Shown here: positions 23,150 to 34,320 of the stretch, piece after piece
How the letters are laid out: every line of letters starts with the position of its first letter
Position numbering within the stretch: position 1 is the first letter of the stretch
Assembly: GCF_000512585.2 (NCBI RefSeq)
Contig: NC_089246.1
Location: 620,001-684,000 of the forward strand
DNA: 64,000 nt
Source: Kwoniella bestiolae CBS 10118
Lineage: Eukaryota > Basidiomycota > Tremellomycetes > Tremellales > Cryptococcaceae
Direction: 5' to 3'
Notes under the pieces: generated by a model
The model's input: only the letters and a program-made list of their open reading frames with translations
Databases searched by the model: none
Told to the model about the DNA's origin: nothing
Program-made: the position numbers and the translations under genes

Positions 23150-24403
23150 ATGGACGACTCTGACCCTCTCTACACCTTCTTCCCCTCCTCCTTCAACCCA
23201 AACACAGTCCTCTACGAAGCCCTCAATCTCACCCCCTCGGCAACCCAAGAAGAGATCCGTAAATCCTATCGACGCCTTGCACTCCAATATCACCCGGACA
23301 AACATTCTCACAAGAAAGATGACAAAGAGAAACACGAGCTGAACAGCAAGTTCCAGAGAATTGGGTTCGCATATACCATTCTGAGCGACGAGAAGAGTAA
23401 GAAACGATATGATACCACGGGGAAGACGGACGATAAGGTCGATAGTATTGGGGAGATGGATGGAGGGTGGGAGGCGTACTTTGAGGGATTGTTTAAGAGG
23501 GTTGATAGGAAGATTTTGGATGAGGATAGGGAGAGGTATCAGAGTGAGTTTGGGGTGTGGCTTTTGTTGGATATGCTTTTGGGAGAGATTACTGTAATTC
23601 ATCTTGAATCTTGCATTCCGAGTGCTTTGGTTTCTGACCATTTTACCTTGTGTCTCAATGTGAGTTATAGTTGACTAACTTTGCTTTGTACATTGTCAGA
23701 CTCCGCCGACGAGAAAGCCGACATCATCTCATCATACAACACCTCCAAAGGTTCCCTCCCTACCATCCTAAACTACATCCCCCACTCGACGTACACAGAC
23801 GAAGAACGATTCATAACCCTCATCAACTCGCTGATCAAATCTGGTGATCTGGAATCAACGAAGAAATGGGAGCAGACCAGCACCGACACCAAAGCCAAGG
23901 AGAAACGTAGAAAGGCAGGCGAGAAGGCAGCGAGGGAAGCTGAGAAGCAGGCGAGGGAGCTGGGCGTGTGGGAAGAGTTTTATGGGAATGGTGAGAAGGG
24001 ACAGAGGATGTCTGATAAGCAGGGAAAGACCCAGGACGAAGGAGAGGGTGAGGGTGAGGGTGAGGGTGGATTGGCGGCTCTGATTCTCAAGCGGCAGAGG
24101 GAGAGGGAGAATGGGCTGGACGCGCTTGAGGAGAAGTATAGGAAGGTTGAGGAGGAGAGGGCTGGGAAGAGGGCGAAGAAGGGGAAGGGGAAGAAGGAGA
24201 AACAGCATGGGGAGATGCCTGTGAGTGATCCTTCTCATTCAAGCTCATGGAATTAGCAGAAGCGGAGGACCCAATTGAGAAGCTACAAAGTACACAGCTG
24301 ATGCTCTGACCCTTAGGAGATAAGCGACGCAGACTTCGAGGCCTTGCAAGCCAAGATGTTCTCTGACAAAGAGAAGAAAGGGAAGAAGAGCAAATCGAAG
24401 TAA
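23150..24403 (+). CDS. J-domain co-chaperone, DNAJC9 homologue
   Basis: Nuclear Hsp70 co-chaperone; the animal homologue is a histone chaperone. A J domain lies at about residues 22-88 (LYEALNLTPSATQEEIRKSYRRLALQ, then the HPD tripeptide in YHPDKH, and FAYTILSDEKSKKRYD). The DNAJC9-specific part follows: GWEAYFEGLFKRV, SADEKADIISSYNTSKGSLPTIL, YTDEERFITLINSLIKSGDL. Then come a Lys/Glu coiled coil and a (GE)n stretch encoded by GGTGAG repeats near 24045-24068. It ends with a short KKGKKSKSK exon. Three exons; the first intron joins RYQ-N-SADE, matching the animal KGSEEELADI block. TAA at 24401-24403. Length is close to the family's. Confidence 0.88.
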
Positions 24404-24706
24404 ACGTTCTCTTCACCTTATGTCTTATCTCCTCTCTTTAGCATCACACATATTTCGATTTGCCCCTACTGTCTACACATCATCATCTGTTGTACCCCCA
24501 TGAACATGAATGAAATCCCATAACTTATACCTGGTAGCGGTACCGCTAAGCCGAGAAATTTCTCCTTCAATTGCCTGTATGCGAGTTTGGTAGGCTGAGC
24601 TTTTGTGGACAGAAGTCAAGGCATCCAATATAATCCCATGATGTACTGTACATACAAATAACAAGACATCCGTCCTCGTACAATTTTAAGAACTAATCGT
24701 CCAAAC
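24404..24706. other. Convergent 3' flanks
   Basis: About 300 bases between convergent genes. A 63-codon minus frame here has no recognisable feature. Nothing else seen. Confidence 0.4.
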
Positions 24707-27158
24707 TCAAAACGCAGACCTATCATTCAATCTCCAATCTCTCAATGGACCCCACCAACTCCACCCTGATCCCGTACGATCCCCATTGTCCGCTGTACCA
24801 CCAGTCTGATTCTGATTATTCCCTCGCCGCCTATTTCGTCGTCGATTATTAACATCTGAAGATGAGTTCGAGGAATCTATATCTTCCCATTCACCCTCAT
24901 CTTGGGCTTGTGGTGGCGGTTGCGTTTGCATTGGGACATTCTCTCCTTGGTCGCCTTCACCTTCTCCGTGATTTTGCTGTGGTATTTCTACCACCTCTCC
25001 CAGTGCAGGTACATCCTCTCTTGATATGTTCCCGATTCCTGTCCCACTTCCACTAGCCTCATTACCCCCTCCCCCACCTAACAATCTCTCCTCATTCAAC
25101 CTCTCACCCGCCTGCCTAAGTCTCCTAGCCGACTCCTCATGCTCCCTTATCCCAAATTTCCCCAATCCCCACCCTATATCCTCTGCCCCTCCTTCTACAC
25201 CTCTCTCGTATCGAATCGTATTCGAATTTCTCCTGCTCCCCCCGCCCCCTCCAGAATTTACAGGCGGCGAAGGCGATTCGTGAAATACCTTCTGTCTTCT
25301 CTGGGCTCTCTCCAGGGCTTGTTGCTTCGTAGCCTCTTCGTGGGCTTTTCGCAGTTTCCTGAGATAGATGTATAATAGTGTAGTAGGGAAGGATAAGAGT
25401 TGTTTGAGGTTGGTTGGAGGATGTAATGATGGTGTAGCACTGGTAGAGGAGGTCTCGGACGTGGTGGACGTTTGACCTGGTCTGACTCGTGAGTTGGTGA
25501 GGGATCCCTCATTCTCCCCTATGGCTATTGAATCGAATTCCACATGTTGCTGTTGTTGAGGAGATCGGTGTTGATTCTGGGTAAGATCATCCAACTCGAT
25601 CGCTCCCGATTCAGCTAGATGTTCATCGTTATTTTCCCTGTCCCGGTCCCTCGCTGTATTCCTTCGAGTCAGTGTTCCTCCTGCATTGCTTGCTACTCTT
25701 GTTGAAGTCTTCAAGATGGAGGTGACGCCCGAGGTGAGATTATCTGCTATACCCGAGAGAGATGTGGCTCGGAGTCTGTTGGCGGAGGTGTTATTTGTTC
25801 CCCCAGAACCAGATGCGGCGAGACGAGCTCGAGAAGCGGCTTTGGCTGCTTTGCGTTTCTTGCGTTCTGCACGTTCCATTATGTCCTGGGGATAGCGCGC
25901 GCATGTCAGCTTGGATCAAGGCAATGAAAAGCAAGGCAAGACAGAGGAATGCCAATTGAGCAGATCCTCCTAATTTTGAAGTAGATCGATGAGAACCCAA
26001 CGCAAAACCCACCTCAACCTCCCCAATACCCATCCCACTCCCAACCCACCACCACCACCCCAACCAAATCTGCCACAAGACCGCAGCAAATAATAAATGC
26101 TGCAACCAATCTATCCCATCTTCAGCGACCGCAACGAAATTGAAGCTCGTCGAAATTGCCGCCAGAAGCAGTGATCCGAATCCAAACACGGCGGTACCTC
26201 CGTCAAACCTCCATGCTCTACGTCTGTTGACGAAGAACCCCCAGATGACCAGGGAGATGGTGAAAATCAGGAGGAGGGTGGAGTTGAATACGTTTCGGAT
26301 GGCGTCGGAGATGTCTAGGACTGTTTGGTGTGGGGAGAGGGCGGAAAAGACTAGGGCGGAGGAGGCGATGGCTAGGGGGCCTATACATTGATCTAATTTA
26401 GTATGGATACATTATGTGCAGACGGAAGACTTACCTAGCACAAACATGATCAATCTAGCTTCCGTCCGTGAAGGGTAGAGCATGGTCAGGAACTGGATGT
26501 GGGTGATCTATCGAACAATAATCAGCTACTTGCGACTTCAAGTCTGATTCAGACTCGATGAGAAACAAGCAGAGAAAGATTGTGTATCTGTATTCCGTGA
26601 TGGCCAAGCTCGAGGGATAGACACTCACATTGCTCAAGCCATTGTTCAGCGCCTGCAGCAAAAACCACGCAGCGCATCTCCCCGTATTCCAGTTCGGCGG
26701 GGGTATAGACACGGCGACATAATCCAGGTCGTATGGCCATATGTCTGCGGATTTGGCTGTGTGCTGCAGGATGACTATGATCTTGATTACGACTGATATG
26801 AGGACGGTGAGGATGGAGAGCAGTTGGAGGATATAATTTAGGGGGGCGAGGGGGTAGTGGTATTGCGTTGTGACTATGGTATGGGGTCAATATCCAGCAT
26901 ATAGTATGATATGAATGAAGAATGTGAAGTGAGATGACAAGACACAGCAGCAACAGTGTAGAGATCATCTCTTGTCAAGGCGGACTGGGGAAACAACTCA
27001 CATAGAAGGTGAATCAACAGTACACACAGCAGCGTAAATGTGATCCCATTGACTAACAGCTGGATAGGCAAGGTATATGCAAAGTTGGGTTGGAATTGAA
27101 GATACGGATCGGGCTCGACTATGCCCTCCATCATACCTGAGACTTCGCTGAAATTCAT
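24707..27158 (-). CDS. Seven-transmembrane protein with long charged C-terminal tail (Rra1-like candidate)
   Basis: No signal peptide. Seven hydrophobic helices are visible after splicing: LPIQLLVNGITFTLLCVLLIHLL; YILQLLSILTVLISVVIKII; CAAWFLLQALNNG through QFLTMLY; RLIMFVLGPLAIASSALVF; TLLLIFTISLVIWGFFV; FGFGSLLLAAISTSFNFVAV; and WLQHLLFAAVLWQIWLGWW. A tail of about 390 residues follows, with basic clusters (ERKKRKAAKAASR, NRRRNRRRG), an acidic EGEWEDIDSS and many Gly/Ser/Asn/Gln. About five exons. A 7-TM topology with a charged cytoplasmic tail is that of the Cryptococcus alkaline-pH sensor Rra1 (Rim pathway). From memory, RRA1 and TSA1 lie close together in C. neoformans, and TSA1 is three genes away here. 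This identification is inference; it could be another 7-TM protein. Confidence 0.6.
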
Positions 27159-27619
27159 CTCGTCGTGGTACGGTTCAAAGGTGGAGAAGGGCGGGAAGAA
27201 GATTATCGGCCTTGGGTGATCCTATCGTCGTTCGACACTATCGAGTTCTATGTGATGATTCACCTAGGTACCCTCATCTTGCTTGTCCTTCTGGTGTGCT
27301 ATGCTATGCACGACGATTGATCGTGCGATGAGATGTAGTGGGATGATGTATGAACATTGACAATAACAAATGTGATCCTTCCTGGTTGTTTGTGGATCTT
27401 ACTCGAAACGGCAAATTAACAACGTACAAACGTCACTTCAACCTTTCATTCTTTCCTCATCTTTCCATCTCTTCATCCTTCACTTATAGTTCTCATCGAA
27501 AGCCGAATCACCTGTTAAAGCCCTTCAAAAGTTGGGCGGAGCACCAACAAGTAGCCATCGATACATACCAAGGTGATTATACCCCTCACTCCGTATAAGC
27601 ACACAGAAAAGGGTTCATA
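27159..27619. promoter_or_regulatory. Divergent promoter (7-TM gene / RBM42)
   Basis: 461 bases between outward-facing starts. A short plus frame (27350-27598) is pyrimidine-rich, 5' UTR-like sequence (CTTCATCCTTC...). No gene supported. Confidence 0.4.
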
Positions 27620-29092
27620 ATGTCTGGTCAGGCTGGGTACAACTACACCCCAGAGGAACAAGCAGCAGCTGTGAGTGGTATACCTTGTTCTGGTGTGCTT
27701 TATAGCTAACGGATGGGCTGTGCTCGTCTCGCTCGGATGTATAGTGGGCAGCAGTAAGTCTTCTTCTCTCTCAACACCACTCCCCTTACGAATACATTTA
27801 GCTAATGATATATGACAGTACTACGCCCAACAAGGCTACACCCCCGACCAAATATCCGCCGCCCTGGGTACCCCCTCCACCGCTTCGTCCTCCTCTACCT
27901 CAGCGTATGGCTATGGTCCCGGTGCAGGAGTTCAACAGACAGTGTACGCAGCAGCTCAACCAGGTCAATTCCAACCTGTCTACGAGAATGATTTCCTCAA
28001 CCAATCTTCAGCGTACGACCCGACTGTCTCTCAGGACTTAGCAGACAAGGACAAGGATAAGGACAAGGGAAAGAAAAAGGCGGACATTCCCCAGCAGGGA
28101 CAGAAGAGGGAGACGGTGATTAGGAAAGGGAATGGGAAGACTTGGGAGGATGCGAGTTTGGTGGAGTGGGATCCTAGTGAGTTATGTTTTTCATATCAAA
28201 TCTGTCGGTGTCTGCTCGAAACAACAGGAAGAGAGAGATGTGGACCTCAATAGCTGTGGACTAGGTAGAGTAGAAACGTGCCAGAGTGATGGTCCAAGTC
28301 TTCTGGTCCCCTTTCCTTGTGGAGATCTGAACGCATGGACATTATGCTAATCACACTCCCCACCAAACAGAATGGTTCCGTCTCTTCGTAGGAGACGTCT
28401 CCAACGACGTCAACGAGCGAACATTAGACGAAGCATTCAGTAAATACCCAAGTTACTGTAAATGCAAGGTCGTAAGGGATAGGTTGAGTTTGAAGGTGAG
28501 TAGGGTCTAGTTGACATGCGCAGAACCATCACCTTTTCGTGAAACAACTAGCACCTTGTATAATCTTCTTATCCTCATTCTTGAGGTTTCTCGCAACGAT
28601 GATTCCCTTCATGAGCTGAACTGAGCTGATTCCTCTGTCTTGTGACAAATAGGCAAAATACGGGTTCATAGCTTTCAAAGATCCCGAGGATTTCCTCAAA
28701 GCATGGAAAGAGATGGATGGTGGGTTGTCTCTTCCTCACACATCGCACCCGCCCATTCTTATACTACCGTTTTCAAGTGAATAATACATATTTCATAAAC
28801 CATATACTGATGTGTACGGCCCAATAGGCAAATACGTAGGAAACAGACCCATCAGATTAACCAAGATCAAAGATGATAAATACGGTAAGATCGATACCGT
28901 TCAAATTGGGAATAGAAAGGTAAGTCTTTGTCGTTGTCGTTTCTTGCCGACCGCATCATTCATTCCATAAGCAAGAAGGAGGGGATCGACGCTGATGATC
29001 TGTACTTGACCTCGATGGTATAGGCTAAACAACTAGAAAAGATCAGGAAGAATAAAGGTAAACCCCTGGATGGTAGACCTACACCGTGGTAG
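27620..29092 (+). CDS. RNA-binding protein RBM42 homologue
   Basis: Single C-terminal RRM protein. The N-terminus is Ala/Tyr/Gln-rich (MSGQAGYNYTPEEQAAA | WAA | YYAQQGYTPDQ). A Lys/Asp-rich linker and a GNGKTWEDASLVEWDP lead-in follow. The RRM reads KWFRLFVGDVSNDVNERTLDEAF, CKCKVVRD, KYGFIAFKDPEDFLKAWKEMDG, KYVGNRPIRLTK, closely matching the RBM42 RRM block KW(F)R(V/L)F.GDL.N(E/D)V...KYVGNRPI. It ends KGKPLDGRPTPW, TAG at 29090-29092. Seven exons. Exon 2 is only 9 bases (27745-27753) and must be included to keep the frame natural. Animal RBM42 is implicated in splicing and hnRNP K complexes; the role here is inferred from homology. Confidence 0.88.
27745..27753 (+). other. 9-nt microexon (codes Trp-Ala-Ala) in RBM42
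   Basis: TGGGCAGCA is flanked by ...GATGTATAG and GTAAGTCTTC, with full-size introns on both sides. The frame is phase 0 on both sides, so skipping removes exactly three residues (WAA) from EEQAAA-WAA-YYAQQG. Confidence 0.8.
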
Positions 29093-29547
29093 ATTGGATT
29101 TTTCATCGCGATTCATCGTCGGCGCAAGAGGACAGATGTTATAGGCTGAAAAGTCTATCGTATAGATCCAAGCCTGAGTAATGAATATACATATTTGAGA
29201 CATCGTGATTGTGCTTATACTAGTCATAGCGATGAATTCCATCAAACCTGTACATCCTCCTGGAAGTTCTGCATACTATTGAGCTTTCATCAGAGACATT
29301 ACTGATACCCTTTGAAAAAACGAAAAACGAAAACGAATACTGATATGAAAGTCTCGAATTTTATATACATATAATATACCTCATATATCTTCAATACACT
29401 GCCCAAAACAAACCAAAACCAAAGCAATAAAAGGAAAACATGACATTCGTTAAAAGATAACTTAATAGATCCTCCCCCGTCCCTACTCTACCCAGTGAAT
29501 ATTCCTCTCATCCCACTAAATATCATTATACCATTGTACCTCGCACA
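29093..29547. other. Convergent 3' flanks
   Basis: 455 bases, AT-rich, between convergent RBM42 and Mis13 genes. Contains an AAACGAAAAACGAAAACG stretch near 29320 and TATATA runs near 29360. No gene seen. Confidence 0.4.
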
Positions 29548-32281
29548 CTACTCATGCGCTCCATGCGGGGTCATCCCCCTCCTAGCAGTCCTAGGCGTCT
29601 GCCCCGTCAATCCAGTAGGTCTTCTCGGCGTAGTGGTCCCCAAAGTATTCTGTCGTCTGGGCGTAGCACTTCCCACATTACTACTAGTACCAGAAGAGGA
29701 AGAAGACAAAGTGACAGGAGGGATCTGCATAGCCCTCTCTATCAATCTCTCATTCTGGTTTCTAGATTCCTTCGACGCGAGTGCTCGAAGCAACACCATC
29801 GGGTCGACCTTCTTACTTGTCGTGTTGGTAGAAGTATTACCGGATCGAGTGGTAGTAGATAACAAAGAGACGGTATCGGGTCCTTCCTCGTCGTTCTCTG
29901 GTATTGCACTTGAAGAGGGTAATCCCAATTTATCCCTCGATCTCAGGTCTTCAGTAAGGGATGAGAATATACCGTCTAGGAATCGGGAGGATTGGAGGAC
30001 GTATTGGAGGGCTACGTGGGAAGTCTGATGTAGAGTGTCGATCTAACAAATCAGGGAATTAGTATATATGCTCACACAAGGATCTGAAAGATTTGACCAA
30101 GAAGTATGGAGGAATCAAAGTTTGGAGGAACCAAAAACTCACCTTGAACTCCACATCCTCGAACTCGCCTTTACTCTCTCCCAATTCATCATCCTCTTTA
30201 TCCAATACACCCTGAGCCAAAGATAAAGCGTCTTTCATCCAGTTCTCACTCCTCGTCATATCTGGTTCCCTATCAGCTGCGATCTTCTTATTTAGACGAC
30301 TTATCACATCTTCCTGCTTCGCTCTTGTTGCTGAAGCAAGTGCATGCCATTGTGCTTCTTCGCCTTTATACCTGAATCACAAGGAGTGGCGTATCAGCGC
30401 ATGCCCTCTCATCGTCCAAATTGCGGATCCGATTCAAAGATATTAAGAATCAATGCTTACTTTCGTATGTCCGCGTTGGCAGCTGCTTCCACCTTCCTGT
30501 TCGATACATTTTTGGGATGCGGTTTCAGACCGGTTATCGTTGGTTCTTGGCCCTGATGAGCGACAAAGATATTAGCATTCTCATATCGACATCTCTCTTC
30601 CAATGTAGGAGCAGCGCGAGTCCTGTTCAAGCATCCATTCTCGCAAAGAACAATGTCAATCCTCCACAACCACCGCCCTGTAGCCCCTGTATCAGATGTA
30701 CATCTATCCATATCTCTTATGCCAACCATCGAGAAGCACTCCTCAAATACTCGACAACGTGGACTATCCGTCCTTCCCTTTCAAGCACAAATACACAGAC
30801 AGGAACAACACTCACAGGAGCACCAAACACGCTCGTATCGACCCCACCCCTATTCATCTCCCTCACAAACTCATCCATAATCTCCTTCAACATCTTATCT
30901 CCCTCTTCCGTCCTACCTTCTTCCTCCTGAGCTTTGGCTTTGCCCTTATCTCTCCTAGATGAGCTCGCCGGTTTGAGGGATTCTTCGAGCGCTCGATTCG
31001 CACACCATGAGAGTAACATCCGAGCCTTGATGGGTTCGGGGTATGATACGGGGATATGGCGGTAGAAAAGTTTGGAATCTACGTTCTTGTGGGGCATTGC
31101 TATAGTACAAGAGATAGTATATCAGTTTTACCCTTTCCCAAATTGCTCAACACCCCTTCGATCTCCAGGAATGCACGGTTCAGGGATTGAGTGAGATGAC
31201 CATCACACTCACTTATCTCTCCTCTGCCCCAACTCGAACTCGCCCTCCCACCTCTATGGTCCAGCGAGCTTCTCCTAGCCTGCTGTCCCCTCAACTGCTG
31301 ATTCTTCCTTATGATCGGCGTCTCACTCTCCATAAGCGGTATAAAACTCTCCTTACTCAGCTCATTGATCCGACCCTTCTCTCTCCCCATGGATTGTCTC
31401 GTCTTCCTTGTAAATCCCTTTGGAGGGGCCATCGAGACCTGGGTAGAAGGTCCAGGTACTGGCTGAGAGGATGAAAACGTCCGTCTAGGTGGCGAGGTGG
31501 GGCGTGGACCAGATGCCTGGGGTGGGTGAGAAGATGGGATGCTCAGTCCTTCCACCTCTACTCTTCTGGACTTTGAACCAGAAGCCGAAATAGAAGAGGT
31601 GATTTTCATAGATTCTGTTTCCTCCACTCCTTTCAGGGGATCATCCGAGGTGTTGATTGCTGCTCTGACTGGATCGATGGATTTGGAACGTGATCTCATA
31701 TTGGTTGATGAGGAAGTCTTGATCCGCTTGGAGCTGTTCGAACTTGAGGAATGGGAAGGTTGAAATTGAGATTCATTGGGAGTAGGCGATTCTTGTCTTT
31801 CTCTGATTTCTCTGGTGGAATCTCGCCGCCTTGCGATCTTCCTCTCTGAGGGTGGGGGCAGTAGATGTAGGTCTTCGTCGTTATCGTCTGGAGGTGTGTC
31901 GGACGAGTTGGTTATAGGTACAGGCTGGGGTTTGAATGCGGCTAAGGAGTATTTGTATGACATCAGCATTGGCTCATACGAGTAGAGCGGAGTATACACT
32001 CACGTTGTTTCTTGGTCTACCATTGGGACATCATAAAAAACGGAAACATCAGTACATATACATATCAACATACCAACATTCCTCAAACCTCGAACCCCAA
32101 TATCCCAACTCACCGCAGGCTTCCTCTTCTTCTTATCCGGCTCATCCTCCTCCGTATTCTTTCCCTTATTCGACGTCGACATACTCTTCCGTTTCCCACT
32201 GACCATATTACTTCTCGAATCGAAGTTTAGTATCGATGATGGTGGGGGCGGGGGTGGTCTTGTGGTTGCTCTTGTTGCCAT
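29548..32281 (-). CDS. Kinetochore protein Mis13/Dsn1 (Mis12/MIND complex subunit)
   Basis: The long disordered N-terminus has basic/acidic clusters (KRKSMSTSNKGK, EDEPDKKKRKP) and many SP/TP sites. The conserved Mtw1-type Mis13 block follows: RRSSLDHRGGRASSSWGRGEIS, then PHKNVDSKLFYRHIPVSYPEPIKARMLLSWCANRALEE. This corresponds to the family's RRSS.G.RGKRASS...FYKHI...LPEP.R.RQLL.WC. A helical middle (KMLKEIMDEFVREMNRGG) and a C-terminal coiled region (LDKEDDELGESKGEFEDVEFKV) follow, then a Ser/Thr-rich tail ending RGMTPHGAHE. At least seven exons, including a 13-nt microexon at 32004-32016. Mis13/Dsn1 links the inner centromere (CENP-C) to Ndc80/KNL1 at the kinetochore. Start at 32281. Confidence 0.85.
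32004..32016 (-). other. 13-nt microexon in the Mis13/Dsn1 gene
   Basis: On the coding strand ACCAAGAAACAAC lies between ...CAATGGTAG and GTGAGTGTAT. It codes TKKQ plus one base and is needed to move exon 1 (phase 0, ends KRKPA) into the frame of exon 3 (P-AFKPQPVP). Skipping it shifts the frame. Confidence 0.75.
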
Positions 32282-32834
32282 TCGAGTTCCGATTTGATTT
32301 GTTTATATAATTTGCAAAGTGTGATCGTCGATGTCCCATACATACGATGATTCTTTCCTCCTATCCTTTTTCTTTTTATTTCTTCTTACTGCTGATGCTG
32401 CTGTGTCGGGACGATGTATGTCGTAGTGGCTATGATATGGTCAAGTAAGACATATGCACGAAGATAAGGGATGATTAATGATGATGTTGTGGATGATGTT
32501 CAATGAAGGAAAGGTGAGATATCAACGGATTCAAAGTCACGCGTCTTTCTTTCTTTAGTACGGATGTTTGTTTATGTCCTCATATACTCACTCAGGGTAA
32601 AAAATCAACCTCAACCATTGTACCTTTGGAAAACATTATTCGGAATCGCATTTATCTCATTTTATCCCAAACCCCAAATTCAATAGATACACGTCATCAC
32701 TTTTTACATGCTTGTCACCTCTCTGTCAGATGAGAATACATGAATGGGATAAACGAGATGAGAGGCAATCATAACATCATAACACCCGACCAGCTTGTCA
32801 TACAGCCTATCACACATCTGAGCGATACTCAACC
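32282..32834. promoter_or_regulatory. Divergent promoter (Mis13 / Get1)
   Basis: 553 bases between outward-facing starts. T/C-rich stretches (TTTCTTTTTATTTCTTC near 32370) near the Mis13 side. No coding signal. Confidence 0.4.
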
Positions 32835-33918
32835 ATGCCGAACCTCGCTCTCCTCATATTCCTCGTGGTCCTGCTCACCCAGGTAGTAGCATGGGTAGGT
32901 CAGACAGTGCTCCAGGATATAGTGAGTTTGCCTATATCCTACCATACCCTCTCGTGGCCGGCTCTTGAGGGTACTAATCACTACTCACGTGTTCCCCACC
33001 ACCAGGCATTCTCGATATCCTCCCGAATAGCTCTCTCAAAATCATCGAAACAGCAATCCGACCTTCGTAAACAGATCTTAGCGGACAAAGCAGAGCTGGG
33101 CAAGACTTCCTCGCAGGATGAGTTTGCCAAATGGGCAAAGATACGGAGGAGGTTGGATAAAGGTTTGGCAGATTTGGAGAAGCTCAGTGAGTCATACGAT
33201 TCAGATCAATACTCTTTTCCAAAGAAACCATTTGAGGAGGAATATATACCCCTTGTCAGATCTATAGTCTCTTCCTCTAACCATCGTATATCCTCGCTGC
33301 CGCTGACATCCATCTCATTTTCCCACCTTCATTTTCTCGGTGAACCCAGAGCTAATCCGTTGATAATCGCAGACACGACCATAACTACCTCCAAATCCTC
33401 ATTCACCACCAAATTCAAATCCTTCATATGGCTCCTCACCTCAGGATCAAAGTTGGTCCTCGTATGGTGGTTCAGAAAACAAGCTGTATTCTGGCTCCCT
33501 CAAGGATGGGTGCCATACCCTGTAGCGTGGTTGATAAGTTTCCCAAGTGCTCCGTTAGGTGAGTCGACTTTCCCCCTTTCTCTGCATTCTGCATGGGTCT
33601 TGACATACATGGAGCAGAAGGGATAAGCTGATGATGATGATTCGCTGTATCCGTGATATAATATAGGCTCAGTATCGTCCGGTGCATGGTCAGCAATCTG
33701 TACGCGAGTCTTGATCTCCCTCGAGGAAATAGTTAAGGCATTGCTTGAACCTTCCATACCTGGTCAGTTGACTTAATCCGAATACACGGTCAAATCAGCA
33801 GCTGATCAATGTATATACTCTAGCCGGACCCATACCCACAACTCCATTCGCTGCGCCCAGTGAGAAACAGGGGGCGAAGATTGAGCCTATCACGTTGGAG
33901 CATGAGAAGTTGGATTAA
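32835..33918 (+). CDS. GET1: Get1/WRB: ER receptor subunit for tail-anchored protein insertion
   Basis: The N-terminal TM (MPNLALLIFLVVLLTQVVAWVG) is followed by the coiled-coil cytosolic domain with the family signature TSSQDEFAKWAKIRRRLDKGLADLEKL. The second TM region is LVLVWWFRKQAVFWLPQGWVPYPVAWLISFPSAPLG, and the third SVSSGAWSAICTRVLISLEEIV. The C-terminus is a short hydrophilic tail ending LEHEKLD. TAA at 33916-33918. Five exons; the second intron (about 33188-33371) is longer than usual for this locus. Get1 and Get2 dock Get3 at the ER membrane. Conserved K/R residues in the coiled coil are present. Start at 32835 gives the usual length. Confidence 0.92.
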
Positions 33919-34320
33919 CAGCAGGGCAGAGTTGTTGAATACAATAAATGAAAATTGATGCACAAATAACAAACTATATACGCGACGTTGCCTCTCAACG
34001 TGCTGTACAAGAGAGATTTTCAGACGTGAAATCGCAGTGGGTCGTACAATAACTTGACCCCGTTTTTACCCAATTGTAGCGACTGAAGGACTAATGGTGT
34101 TGACATCACCTAAATGCGGTCAGTAGGTCAGATGCAATTATGCTACGGGGGATACACGAGTGACAACAGTGCATATTCATTTGATGATATACTAGATATA
34201 ACTTGATCTGGAAGGATAACCCAAGTACAGCAGACTGACTGATATGAAGAAAATGTCGCATATGGAAGATGATGCGTCAAGATGAAGGAAATCGATAATA
34301 CAACAGCTGACTCGCTTGCA
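33919..34320. other. Convergent 3' flanks
   Basis: About 400 bases between convergent Get1 and Tsa1 genes. No coding or RNA signal seen. Confidence 0.4.

Noticed and set aside
24040..24070. GGTGAG repeats in DNAJC9 considered as a minisatellite or array
   Set aside because: Only about four to five units, in frame, coding (GE)n; normal low-complexity coding sequence.
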